Below are positions 22,375 to 30,632 of a stretch of DNA of 64,000 nucleotides, piece after piece; positions within the stretch are counted from its first letter, which is position 1; each line of letters opens with the position of its first letter. This stretch comes from Streptococcus gallinaceus (GTDB lineage: Bacteria; Bacillota; Bacilli; Lactobacillales; Streptococcaceae), in NCBI RefSeq assembly GCF_024170225.1, contig NZ_JALJXU010000001.1, positions 411,509-475,508 of the forward strand. The letters are read 5' to 3'. Both the position numbers and the translations under genes were made by a program. The notes beneath the pieces were generated by a model. That model made no database searches. It had not been told where the DNA came from and saw only the letters and a list, made by a program, of their open reading frames with translations.

Positions 22375-22421
22375 AGCGTTGCTATTACCCCAAATATTAA
22401 AAACAGAAAAGAGATATAAAA

Positions 22422-22694
22422 ATGGCAGTAAAAATCCGTTTGACTCGTATGGGTTCTAAGAAAAAACCTTTCTACCGTATTAACGTAGCAGATTCACGTG
22501 CACCACGTGATGGTCGTTTCATCGAAACAGTTGGTACTTACAACCCACTTTTGGCTGAAAACAAAGTGACTTTGAAAGAAGACCGCGTTCTTGACTGGTT
22601 GGCCAAAGGTGCACAACCATCTGATACAGTTCGTAGCATCCTTTCAAACGAAGGCGTGTTGAAGAAATTCCACGAAGCTAAATTTTCAAAATAA
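22422..22694 (+). CDS. rpsP: 30S ribosomal protein bS16
   Basis: A 90-residue ribosomal protein. It opens [32 protein letters not shown], the conserved bS16 start (shown here only to its motif [11 protein letters not shown]), and has GTYNPL near residue 40. It is first in the rpsP-khpA-rimM-trmD group. The leader is about 160 bases and contains a dispersed repeat. Confidence 0.97.
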   Translation: MAVKIRLTRMGSKKKPFYRINVADSRAPRDGRFIETVGTYNPLLAENKVTLKEDRVLDWLAKGAQPSDTVRSILSNEGVLKKFHEAKFSK

Positions 22695-22718
22695 TCAATA
22701 GACGAATCGAGTACACTT

Positions 22719-22961
22719 ATGGACATGATTGAAAATCTTATTATTGCAATTGTGAAACCCTTGATTTCACAACCTGACAGTCTCACGATTAAAATCGAAG
22801 ACACTCCGGAATTTTTGGAATATCATTTAGACTTGAACAAGTCTGATATCGGTCGTGTGATCGGACGCAAAGGTCGCACAATTTCTGCAATTCGAACTAT
22901 TGTCTACTCTGTCCCTACAAGTGGTAAAAAAGTCCGTCTTGTGATTGACGAAAAAGAGTAA
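22719..22961 (+). CDS. khpA: KH-domain RNA-binding protein KhpA
   Basis: A single KH domain of 80 residues with the RNA-binding loop [13 protein letters not shown]. In pneumococcus KhpA works with KhpB (Jag) in RNA binding and cell-size control. It starts 24 bases after rpsP, the usual Firmicutes neighbour, in the same transcript. The opening [16 protein letters not shown] fits the family. A hairpin follows the stop. Confidence 0.93.
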   Translation: MDMIENLIIAIVKPLISQPDSLTIKIEDTPEFLEYHLDLNKSDIGRVIGRKGRTISAIRTIVYSVPTSGKKVRLVIDEKE

Positions 22962-22962
22962 A

Positions 22963-22987
22963 AAGGTCACCCAAGGGTGGCTTTTTC
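22963..22987 (+). terminator. terminator after khpA
   Basis: GTCACCC and GGGTGGC pair around AA with wobble, then TTTTTCT. It probably ends most rpsP-khpA transcripts. Confidence 0.75.
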
Positions 22988-23051
22988 TCTTGCTTGTGAA
23001 ATCATCTCTGTCATGATAAAATAAGTGTAATGTTTTGAAATTGGAGACACT

Positions 23052-23570
23052 ATGAATTACTTTAACGTTGGAAAAATTGTCAATACGCAAGGTTTGCAAG
23101 GAGAGTTGCGGGTCATGTCTGTGACAGATTTTGCGGATGAACGCTTTAAAAAAGGAAGCAAGCTGTCCATCTTTAACGACAAGGACGCCTTTGTCCTAGC
23201 AGTGGAAGTTGTCAGTCACCGCAAGCAAAAAAACTTTGACATTGTAAAATTCAAGGGGCTATACCACATCAATGATGTGGAGAAATACAAGGGGTGCTCG
23301 CTCAAGGTAGCAGAAGAAGACCTGTCTGACTTGGAAGAGGACGAGTTTTACTACCATGAGATTATTGGCTTGGATGTCTATGAAAATGATCAGTTAATTG
23401 GTCAGATCAAAGAAATTTTGCAACCAGGTGCCAATGATGTTTGGGTAGTCGCACGTAAAGGAAAACGCGATTTGCTTCTGCCTTACATTCCGCCAGTTGT
23501 GTTAAATGTTGATGTGGTCAACAATCGTGTTGATGTGGAGCTTTTGGAAGGATTGGACGATGAAGATTGA
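23052..23570 (+). CDS. rimM: 16S rRNA processing protein RimM
   Basis: A 172-residue 30S assembly factor that binds uS19. The N-terminal beta-barrel opens [21 protein letters not shown], and the PRC-barrel has [11 protein letters not shown] and the C-terminal [21 protein letters not shown] precedes the ATG. It overlaps trmD by 11 bases, so the two are coupled. Confidence 0.95.
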   Translation: MNYFNVGKIVNTQGLQGELRVMSVTDFADERFKKGSKLSIFNDKDAFVLAVEVVSHRKQKNFDIVKFKGLYHINDVEKYKGCSLKVAEEDLSDLEEDEFYYHEIIGLDVYENDQLIGQIKEILQPGANDVWVVARKGKRDLLLPYIPPVVLNVDVVNNRVDVELLEGLDDED

Positions 23571-24282
23571 TATTCTGACCCTCTTCCCAGAAATGTTTGC
23601 CCCGCTAGAACACTCCATCGTTGGCAAGGCCAAGGAAAAAGGATTATTGGATATCCAGTATCACAATTTCCGGGAAAATGCAGAAAAAGCACGTCATGTA
23701 GACGATGAGCCTTACGGCGGTGGCCAAGGAATGTTGCTGCGGGCTCAGCCTATTTTTGATACGATTGAAAAAATCAATGCCAAACAACCCCGTGTTATCC
23801 TATTAGATCCTGCTGGTCGCACGTTTGACCAAGCTTATGCAGAAGAGTTGGCGCAGGAAGAGGAGTTGATTTTCATCTGTGGGCATTATGAAGGTTATGA
23901 TGAGCGGATTAAGACCCTGGTGACGGATGAAATTTCTCTTGGTGATTTTGTCCTAACAGGCGGAGAGTTGGCAGCCATGACCATAGTAGATGCAACGGTA
24001 CGTCTAATTCCCGATGTGATTGGCAAAGAAGCCAGTCATCAAGATGATAGCTTTTCATCTGGGCTGCTGGAGTATCCTCAGTACACACGTCCTTATGAAT
24101 ACCGTGGCATGACCGTACCAGATGTCCTCATGAGCGGTCACCATGAAAATATTCGCATCTGGCGTTTGGAACAAAGCTTGCGCAAAACCTTGGAACGACG
24201 CCCAGATTTGCTTGAGTCCTACCAGTTTTCAAAAGAAGAAGAAAAGATCTTTGAGAAGATTAAAAATGAAACGCAGTCTTAG
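23560..24282 (+). CDS. trmD: tRNA (guanine-N1)-methyltransferase
   Basis: Makes m1G37 in tRNAs reading CNN and GNN codons, which prevents frameshifting. Trefoil-knot SPOUT enzyme of 240 residues: [13 protein letters not shown] start, [11 protein letters not shown], the SAM-binding knot [11 protein letters not shown], and [13 protein letters not shown]. It starts within the end of rimM. Its own stop lies inside the terminator stem. Confidence 0.96.
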   Translation: MKIDILTLFPEMFAPLEHSIVGKAKEKGLLDIQYHNFRENAEKARHVDDEPYGGGQGMLLRAQPIFDTIEKINAKQPRVILLDPAGRTFDQAYAEELAQEEELIFICGHYEGYDERIKTLVTDEISLGDFVLTGGELAAMTIVDATVRLIPDVIGKEASHQDDSFSSGLLEYPQYTRPYEYRGMTVPDVLMSGHHENIRIWRLEQSLRKTLERRPDLLESYQFSKEEEKIFEKIKNETQS

Positions 24283-24297
24283 GATTGCGTTTTCTTC
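24269..24297 (+). terminator. trmD terminator overlapping the stop codon
   Basis: AACGCAGTC pairs with GATTGCGTT around TTAG, then TTTTCTTCTT. The left arm is part of the last trmD codons. Confidence 0.8.
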
Positions 24298-24349
24298 TTG
24301 TATTTTTTTTAATATAAATGTATAATAATACAAATGAGAGGAGTAGAGT

Positions 24350-25411
24350 ATGGTTCAGTTTAGAAAAGATTTAGCCCATCTAGAAAATTATAAGATTGCG
24401 AAAATCGCCAAATACAACCTGGGAGACAATGAAAATCACCTGATTGACTGGTCTTTTTTACCAGAGAAAGTAGGGCAAGAGTTGAGTGTGTCGGATATCA
24501 CTTGTTATGGGGATAATCAGTACGCATCTTTATTGAAAAAATATGCAGAATACTTACAAGTAGAAACCAATCAATTGGTGCAAGGTGTCGGGTCTGATCA
24601 GTTGATCCATATGATTGTGACGACATTTTTACAAAAAGAGGATGTCCTGCTGACAGTGGAACCCGACTTCTTCATGTATCAGGTCTTTAACGAGTTGCAT
24701 GGTTCAAAAATTGCTTCCTTTCCCTTGGATTGGAGTCAAAGCTATCCTGATTTAGCAGCTGACCAGCTCTTGGCTTTTGCAGAAGAAGCTGGTGCCAAGG
24801 TTCTGATTCTGTCCAATCCCAACAATCCTACATCGGTTGCTTTTGACAATGGAGAATTGGAAAAGATTGTGGCTGGATTTGCTGGTTTGGTCGTGATTGA
24901 TGAGGCTTATATCGATTTTTCAGACCAGCCGTCATTTGTGCAGAAGGTCAATGATTATGAAAATCTCATCATCTTACGTACCATGTCGAAAGCCTTTGGT
25001 TTAGCAGGTTTGCGTTTGGGATTTGCGATTACGAATCCTGTCCTAGCTAAGGAATTGGATAAAGTGTTGCCACCTTACAGCATGCCAAACATTGTAGCCA
25101 AAACTGGAGAAATTGCCCTATCCTATGGGCAAAAAGTGAAGGAAAGTGTAGCGCGCAATCTGGCCATTCGTAAGGATTTTGTAGAATTTTTGGAGGGTCA
25201 ACCACAGATGAAGGTGCTCCCTAGTCAAACTAATTTTGTCACTTTTACAGCACCCTATGCTGAGAAAATTTACAAGAATGCCCTGGAAAATGACTTTAAC
25301 TTTAAGTACTATAGCCAAGGTGTACTTGCAAACTACATTCGTATGAGTATGGATGATTGGGAAGTGATGGAGCAGATGAAGCAGTTGATTGTAAAAGTAG
25401 TAGAGGAATAA
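24350..25411 (+). CDS. hisC: HisC-type aminotransferase
   Basis: PLP fold-type I aminotransferase of 353 residues. GVGSDQLIHMI, the substrate-cofactor motif SNPNNPTS, the cofactor Asp in VIDEAYIDF, and the PLP-lysine in TMSKAFGLAGLRLGF are clear. The family makes histidinol phosphate or an aromatic amino acid. No other his genes are nearby, so its role may be aromatic or broader. AGAGGAG precedes the ATG, with TATAAT about 30 bases upstream. It is monocistronic. Confidence 0.85.
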   Translation: MVQFRKDLAHLENYKIAKIAKYNLGDNENHLIDWSFLPEKVGQELSVSDITCYGDNQYASLLKKYAEYLQVETNQLVQGVGSDQLIHMIVTTFLQKEDVLLTVEPDFFMYQVFNELHGSKIASFPLDWSQSYPDLAADQLLAFAEEAGAKVLILSNPNNPTSVAFDNGELEKIVAGFAGLVVIDEAYIDFSDQPSFVQKVNDYENLIILRTMSKAFGLAGLRLGFAITNPVLAKELDKVLPPYSMPNIVAKTGEIALSYGQKVKESVARNLAIRKDFVEFLEGQPQMKVLPSQTNFVTFTAPYAEKIYKNALENDFNFKYYSQGVLANYIRMSMDDWEVMEQMKQLIVKVVEE

Positions 25412-25416
25412 AAATA

Positions 25417-25445
25417 AGAGAGTGGGACGGTATTCCGCTCTTTTT
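25417..25445 (+). terminator. hisC terminator
   Basis: AGAGTGG pairs with CCGCTCT around GACGGTATT, followed by TTTTTC. Confidence 0.75.
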
Positions 25446-25506
25446 CTTTGAAAAATGTGTAAATATATGAAAATGGATGAAAGTGATAGTTTTTGATAGA
25501 AAATGA

Positions 25507-25534
25507 TTGACATTGGGTGAAGAATCGGTATAAT
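25507..25534 (+). promoter_or_regulatory. fructose operon promoter
   Basis: Consensus TTGACA (25507-25512), a 16-base spacer and TATAAT (25529-25534). The expected start of transcription is about 25541. Confidence 0.85.
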
Positions 25535-25540
25535 AATATT

Positions 25541-25554
25541 TGTAAACGATTGCA
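25541..25554 (+). promoter_or_regulatory. cre (CcpA) site at the fructose operon start
   Basis: TGTAAACGATTGCA matches the TGWAARCGYTWNCW consensus at 13 of 14 positions. It sits on the predicted transcription start, directly before the fruR ribosome binding site, so CcpA would repress by blocking RNA polymerase. Confidence 0.7.
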
Positions 25555-25567
25555 AGGAGGCGGTATC

Positions 25568-26311
25568 ATTCTAAAGTCAGAACGTAAACAGCTCATTCTT
25601 GAGAAATTGCGTCAAGATAACTTTATCCGTTTGGAAGAGTTGATGCTCTTGTTGGACTCCTCAGAATCTACGATTCGCAGGGATTTAGATGAGTTGGAGT
25701 TGGCAGGGAAGCTTCGGCGAGTTCACGGTGGTGCAGAAAGTTTGGCAGGTCTACGATTGGAAGAATCTATCCAACAAAAATCTGTCAAAAACGTTCAATT
25801 CAAGAAAGACCTTTCAATACGAGCAGCGGACTTGATAGAGGAGTCGGATGTGATTTTCCTGGATGCGGGTACGACAACGGAGTTGCTCATTCCTTTGTTG
25901 ACTGCAAAGGATATCACAGTTGTAACCAATTCGATTCATCACGCAACCAAGTTGGTGGATTTGCAGATTCCGACTATGATTGTTGGTGGAATGGTCAAGG
26001 CATCTACAGACGCTTCCATCGGAGCGGTGGCTGTGGAGCAGATTCGAAGATTAAATTTTGATAAGGCATTTTTAGGAATGAACGCAGTGGATGAATGTGA
26101 GTACACGACTCCTGATATCGAGGAAGCTATGATTAAACGAACGGTTTTGGACAATGCCAAGGAAGCTTTTATTCTCTTAGACGCTTCAAAAATTGGCCAA
26201 AAATCATTCGTCAAAGTGGCACCTGTTCAGCAAGCAGCCTTGATTACAAACAAAAGTGATAGTTTATTATTGCAAAAAATTAAGAAGAAAACGAAGGTAA
26301 TTGAAGTATGA
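25568..26311 (+). CDS. fruR: DeoR-family repressor of the fructose operon, ATT start
   Basis: DeoR/FruR-type repressor of 247 residues: an N-terminal winged helix-turn-helix (SESTIRRDLDELELAGKLRRVHGG near residues 30-55, given by its motif TIRRDLDEL) and a C-terminal sugar-phosphate sensing domain with DAGTTTELL. It probably senses fructose 1-phosphate. The start is unusual. AGGAGG at 25555-25560 is followed seven bases later by ATT (25568) in ATT-CTA-AAG, where homologues open MLKSERKQLI. In-frame GTG 25517 lies upstream of the promoter -10, and TTG 25550 overlaps the ribosome binding site. ATT is therefore the likely initiator. The gene overlaps fruK by 4 bases. Confidence 0.85.
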   Translation: MLKSERKQLILEKLRQDNFIRLEELMLLLDSSESTIRRDLDELELAGKLRRVHGGAESLAGLRLEESIQQKSVKNVQFKKDLSIRAADLIEESDVIFLDAGTTTELLIPLLTAKDITVVTNSIHHATKLVDLQIPTMIVGGMVKASTDASIGAVAVEQIRRLNFDKAFLGMNAVDECEYTTPDIEEAMIKRTVLDNAKEAFILLDASKIGQKSFVKVAPVQQAALITNKSDSLLLQKIKKKTKVIEV

Positions 26312-27219
26312 TTTATACGGTGACGTTAAATCCATCTATTGACTTTATCGTTCGCTTGGAAAGTTTGGCGCTGGGAAGCGTCAATCGTATGGAGAGCGAT
26401 GATAAGTTTGCTGGTGGTAAGGGAATAAATGTGAGTCGTGTCTTGAAACGTCTAGACATTGACAATACAGCGACTGGATTTATCGGTGGATTTACAGGAC
26501 GGTTCGTTGAAGAAGGTCTTGTTTCTGAAGGCATTGCGACGAATTTTGTTTCAGTAAATGAAGAAACGCGCATCAATGTTAAAATCAAAGCGGGTGAAGA
26601 AACGGAAATCAACGGTGCCGGTCCGACCATCACAGAAGGGCAGCTTGCTGAGTTAGAAGCGATTCTTGCTGGATTGACTCCGGAAGACACAGTTGTTTTT
26701 GCAGGTTCAGCTCCGGCCAATCTTGGAAATACAGTCTACAATATCTTGATTCCCCTAGCTAAAAAAGCGGGCGCTGAAGTGGTGTGCGATTTTGAAGGTC
26801 AAACGCTTCTAGACAGCCTAGCACACCAACCACTCTTGGTTAAGCCAAATAATCATGAGTTGGCCGACATCTTTGGTGTTGAATTGAATGGACTTGCTGA
26901 TATCGAAAAATATGCCCGTGAAATCCTTGCCAAAGGTGCCAAAAATGTCATCATTTCAATGGCTGGTGACGGGGCCTTGCTTGTCACACCAGAGGCGGCT
27001 TATTTCGCAAAACCAATCAAAGGAACAGTTAAAAACTCAGTTGGTGCCGGTGATTCAATGGTCGCAGGCTTCACAGGTGAATATGTTAAATCAGGTGATC
27101 CAGTCGAAGCTCTAAAATGGGGTGTCGCATGTGGAACTGCTACAACATTCTCAGATGATTTGGCGACAGCCGAGTTTATTAACGAAACATATCAAAAAGT
27201 AGAGGTAGAAAAACTATGA
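26308..27219 (+). CDS. fruK: 1-phosphofructokinase
   Basis: PfkB-family kinase of 303 residues that turns fructose 1-phosphate, the product of FruA, into fructose 1,6-bisphosphate. The opening MIYTVTLNPSIDF, GGKGINVSRVL near residue 35 and the C-terminal anion hole/catalytic NSVGAGDSMVAGF are diagnostic. It is coupled to fruR (ATGA overlap) and to fruA (4-base overlap). Confidence 0.96.
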   Translation: MIYTVTLNPSIDFIVRLESLALGSVNRMESDDKFAGGKGINVSRVLKRLDIDNTATGFIGGFTGRFVEEGLVSEGIATNFVSVNEETRINVKIKAGEETEINGAGPTITEGQLAELEAILAGLTPEDTVVFAGSAPANLGNTVYNILIPLAKKAGAEVVCDFEGQTLLDSLAHQPLLVKPNNHELADIFGVELNGLADIEKYAREILAKGAKNVIISMAGDGALLVTPEAAYFAKPIKGTVKNSVGAGDSMVAGFTGEYVKSGDPVEALKWGVACGTATTFSDDLATAEFINETYQKVEVEKL

Positions 27220-29156
27220 AAATTCAGGATTTATTGAAAAAAGAAGTCATGATGTTGGATTTGAAAGCAACTTCGAAGGAAGCAGCTATCAACGAAATGA
27301 TTGGCAACTTAGTTGACAAAGGTGTGGTAATGGACTTTGAAGTGTTCAAAACAGGTATCATGAACCGTGAAGCGCAAATGACAACTGGTCTTGGTGATGG
27401 GATTGCCATGCCACACAGCAAAAATACTGCAGTGAAAGAAGCGACTGTTTTATTTGCCAGATCAGCTACTGGTGTGGACTATGAGTCACTCGATGGTCAG
27501 CCAACAGACCTCTTCTTTATGATTGCAGCACCAGAAGGAGCAAACGATACTCACTTGGCAGCTCTTGCTGAATTGTCACAGTATTTATTGAAAGATGGCT
27601 TTGCAGCTAAATTGCGTGGAGTAACTTCACCAGAAGATGTCATCGCTGTCTTTGATGCAGAAGCGAATAAAAAAGAAGAGGTTGCAGCACCAGTTGCAGG
27701 ACAAGACTTCATCGTTGCTGTTACAGCATGTACAACAGGTATTGCCCACACTTACATGGCCGAAGAAGCCTTGAAAAAAACAGCTGCAGAAATGGGTATT
27801 GGTATCAAGGTTGAAACAAACGGTGCCTCAGGTGTTGGAAATAAATTGACAGCAGACGATATCGCAAAAGCCAAAGGTGTTATCATCGCAGCAGATAAGG
27901 CTGTAGATATGCCTCGTTTCAACGGTAAACCATTGGTCAACCGTCCAGTTGCAGACGGTATCAAGAAAACTGAAGAATTGATTAACATCATCTTGAACGA
28001 CCAAGCAGACATTTATGTAGCAAAAGAAGGCGCGCAGGCAGCTGCTTCAGAAGAAAAACTAACTGCTGGTCAAGCCTTCTACAAGCACTTGATGAGTGGT
28101 GTGTCACAAATGTTGCCGTTCGTTATTGGTGGCGGTATTGCTATTGCCCTTGCTTTCTTGATTGATAATGCCATGGGTGTACCACAAAATTCTCTTGGAA
28201 ATCTGGGTTCTTACCATGAACTGGCTTCTATGTTTATGAAAGTAGGTCAAGCGGCCTTTGGCTTCATGCTTCCAGTATTTGCTGGTTATGTAGCTTATTC
28301 AATCGCTGAAAAACCAGGTTTGGTTTCGGGTTTTGTGGCAGGTGCTATTGCGTCAAATGGTTTGGCCTATGGTAAAATTGCCTTCGCAGCAGGTGGTGAA
28401 AAAACACTTGGACTTGCAGGAGTTTCATCTGGTTTCCTGGGTGCTCTAGTTGGTGGTTTCTTGGCTGGTTATGTTGTCCTTGCCACTAAGAAATATGTTA
28501 AAGTACCTCGTTCACTGGAAGGAGCTAAGTCAATCCTTATCTTGCCACTTCTCGGAGTGCTTGTTACAGGCTTCTTGATGTTTGCGGTTAATATTCCAAT
28601 GGCGGCTATCAATACAGCCCTCAATAACTTCTTGACAGGCTTGTCAGGTAGCTCAGCTGTTCTCCTTGGTCTCCTTGTTGGTGGTATGATGGCTATTGAC
28701 ATGGGTGGTCCAGTCAATAAAGCAGCCTATGTATTTGGTACAGGTACACTTGCAGCATCTGTCGCAAATGGTGGATCGGTTGTCATGGCAGCCGTTATGG
28801 CTGGTGGTATGGTTCCACCGCTTGCAGTTTTCATCGCAACTCTTCTATACAAAAATAAATTCTCTCAAGAAGAACGTGATTCAGGCTTGACAAATATTGT
28901 TATGGGACTTTCATTTATCACAGAAGGAGCCATCCCATTTGCAGCTGCTGACCCAGCGCGTGCTATTCCAAGTTTCGTTGCAGGTTCTGCCCTTGCAGGT
29001 GCCCTTGTTGGTCTTGCAGGTATCAAACTGATGGCACCGCACGGTGGTATCTTCGTTATCGCTCTTACAAGCAACCCAGTTCTCTATCTTGTCTTCGTAC
29101 TCATTGGAGCACTTGTGTCAGGAATTCTCTTTGGCGCCCTTCGTAAAGCAAAATAA
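27216..29156 (+). CDS. fruA: fructose PTS enzyme IIABC
   Basis: A 646-residue transporter that imports and phosphorylates fructose at carbon 1. EIIA carries the phospho-His in IAMPHSKNT near residue 65. EIIB has the phospho-Cys in TACTTGIAHTYMAEE near 175. EIIC begins near residue 290 with many membrane helices (SQMLPFVIGGGIAI) and contains FITEGAIPFAAADP. The domain order IIA-IIB-IIC is the usual one for Gram-positive FruA. It is the last gene of fruRKA. Confidence 0.97.
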   Translation: MKIQDLLKKEVMMLDLKATSKEAAINEMIGNLVDKGVVMDFEVFKTGIMNREAQMTTGLGDGIAMPHSKNTAVKEATVLFARSATGVDYESLDGQPTDLFFMIAAPEGANDTHLAALAELSQYLLKDGFAAKLRGVTSPEDVIAVFDAEANKKEEVAAPVAGQDFIVAVTACTTGIAHTYMAEEALKKTAAEMGIGIKVETNGASGVGNKLTADDIAKAKGVIIAADKAVDMPRFNGKPLVNRPVADGIKKTEELINIILNDQADIYVAKEGAQAAASEEKLTAGQAFYKHLMSGVSQMLPFVIGGGIAIALAFLIDNAMGVPQNSLGNLGSYHELASMFMKVGQAAFGFMLPVFAGYVAYSIAEKPGLVSGFVAGAIASNGLAYGKIAFAAGGEKTLGLAGVSSGFLGALVGGFLAGYVVLATKKYVKVPRSLEGAKSILILPLLGVLVTGFLMFAVNIPMAAINTALNNFLTGLSGSSAVLLGLLVGGMMAIDMGGPVNKAAYVFGTGTLAASVANGGSVVMAAVMAGGMVPPLAVFIATLLYKNKFSQEERDSGLTNIVMGLSFITEGAIPFAAADPARAIPSFVAGSALAGALVGLAGIKLMAPHGGIFVIALTSNPVLYLVFVLIGALVSGILFGALRKAK

Positions 29157-29160
29157 TCTA

Positions 29161-29188
29161 AAAACCAAGGTTTTGGCCTTGGTTTTTT
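29161..29188 (+). terminator. fruRKA terminator
   Basis: AAAACCAAGG and CCTTGGTTTT pair around TTTTGG, with a T-run within and after the right arm. Confidence 0.92.
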
Positions 29189-29247
29189 ATTTTTTAAGAA
29201 AACAATTATAATTATCTATCACATACGTTTATAAAATGGAGGAATAT

Positions 29248-29385
29248 ATGAAAAAGAAGCATATTCTGAGAAATTTATTAATGAGCACAATTTTACTTTC
29301 TTCGTTAGCAGCGGTGCAAGTACAGGCAGATGAAACTGCAAATCGGGACTTGGTACACTTTCTCAACATGCGTCATCTCAGTTGA
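29248..29385 (+). pseudogene. truncated secreted-protein ORF (signal peptide plus short tail)
   Basis: GGAGGA and ATG open a 45-codon frame. A good signal peptide ends VQVQADET, but the frame stops 19 residues later. The frame of the next gene opens 84 bases downstream. I take this as the remnant of a secreted-protein gene, perhaps a relative of the next one; it could also be a genuine short peptide. Confidence 0.5.
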
Positions 29386-29468
29386 TGTATCGGCACATTT
29401 TAAATCAGATAAGAATGAAAAAAACATAATCGTCCAGCGAAGCGATTATACCTATGAAAGGAAATTTT

Positions 29469-30479
29469 ATGAAGCGCACTCTATTACGCAACTCACTGGT
29501 AACTCTTACTTTGGCAGGTAGCTTACTTGCTGCTACAACTATGTCACAAGAAACAGTTCATGCCATTGGTTCAGGTAGTCGTGTTGACTACTATGAATAC
29601 GAAGGCCCGCAGATTATCTTTAGTGTCAAGGGTACAAACGCTCTTAACCGTGCTGAAAAGCGTATTGGCTACCACATGCAATTGAAATTAAAAGCTGGTG
29701 ATACGGTCAGTATGCAGAAGATTACCGAGTACATCAATCTCAACCTTAATAACTCAGTCAGTGGGATGCCAGATTGCCAGTACGAATACCACTTTTCGAA
29801 ATTCAAAAATCCTGAGCCAAAAATCAGCCTAGAAGGTAGAAATAAAGTTGGGAAATTGATTCGTTATGAGATTCCAATTACAGATGCTGGGGTTCAATTA
29901 CCTGAGTACACCGAAATTGGCTCATTGAAATTTGCTCTTAATGAAGAAGTTTACTATACAAAAACACCACGTGATCAAGTTAAGTCTGTGAAATTGAAGG
30001 CTTCTGACGTAGTTTCTGTAGAACACAAATTGCAGACAACAGTTGTGAAAAACGGTATTGAAAGCGAGAATAAATTATTCGAATATGGCATTAATGAAAA
30101 TCCATTCACTTACACTGTAGAAGCAGAAAGACCTGAAAAACGTCAAGAGCGTACAATCAATGTGACCATGTATGGTAACGGCAAAAATAACACTAAAATC
30201 AAGTCTTTCCCAATCACATCAGATAAGTTGGTATCAATGGAGTCGATTGCCAAAGCCTTGTATATGCAAGGGAAACTTCAAGATAAGACAGGCGAACACC
30301 TTCGTGTGACCAAAGTGGATATGATGGACGAAGACCACTATAATGTTTATGTTGACCGCTACAGTGGAGATGCCATTTCCTACGAATATTACTCTCAGAC
30401 AAATCCAATCGATGAGAGCTATAGTACAACACCATATGGTCCTAAAGGAAATGATAAAGGACTCACTTCTGAAAAATAA
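29469..30479 (+). CDS. secreted staphylokinase-like protein, putative plasminogen activator
   Basis: A 336-residue secreted protein with a signal peptide ending TVHA. By eye, residues about 37-160 align with the whole of mature staphylokinase: DYYEYEGPQIIFSVKG against SYFEPTGPYLMVNVTG, the helix start KAGDTVSMQKITEYI against KPGTTLTKEKIEYYV, and IPITDAGVQLPEY against FPITEKGFVVPDL. Residues about 180-320 look like a second beta-grasp domain (RTINVTMYGN, SFPITSDKLVSMESI), as in multi-domain streptokinase/PauA proteins. The position of staphylokinase Met26, important for activity, is Ile here. The start MKRTLLRN follows GAAAGGA; an in-frame ATG 15 bases upstream has none. It has no wall anchor. 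The fold match is strong; the activity is inferred. Confidence 0.75.
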   Translation: MKRTLLRNSLVTLTLAGSLLAATTMSQETVHAIGSGSRVDYYEYEGPQIIFSVKGTNALNRAEKRIGYHMQLKLKAGDTVSMQKITEYINLNLNNSVSGMPDCQYEYHFSKFKNPEPKISLEGRNKVGKLIRYEIPITDAGVQLPEYTEIGSLKFALNEEVYYTKTPRDQVKSVKLKASDVVSVEHKLQTTVVKNGIESENKLFEYGINENPFTYTVEAERPEKRQERTINVTMYGNGKNNTKIKSFPITSDKLVSMESIAKALYMQGKLQDKTGEHLRVTKVDMMDEDHYNVYVDRYSGDAISYEYYSQTNPIDESYSTTPYGPKGNDKGLTSEK

Positions 30480-30561
30480 GCCTCAAAGGTAGGTCCTGTG
30501 AGAACTATGCGCAAAAAAATAGTTCCCAACAGATAAAGAACAGTCTACGAATTGAAACAGG

Positions 30562-30584
30562 CCCTCCTAAAATGGGAGGTTTTT
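30562..30584 (+). terminator. terminator after the staphylokinase-like gene
   Basis: CCCTCC and GGGAGG pair around TAAAAT, followed by TTTTTC. Confidence 0.75.
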
Positions 30585-30593
30585 CATTTTAAC

Positions 30594-30622
30594 AAAAAAA
30601 TACTCCTGTAAAGAACAGGAGT
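30594..30622 (-). terminator. terminator of the antiporter gene
   Basis: TACTCCTG and CAGGAGTA pair around TAAAGAA. On the minus strand the hairpin is followed by a run of seven T. Confidence 0.85.
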
Positions 30623-30632
30623 ATGTCTAAAT

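Noticed and set aside
24319..24365. Possible leaderless micro-ORF (ATG at 24337) before hisC
   Set aside because: The ATG is seven bases after TATAAT and its codons are simply the hisC ribosome binding site; nine codons only.
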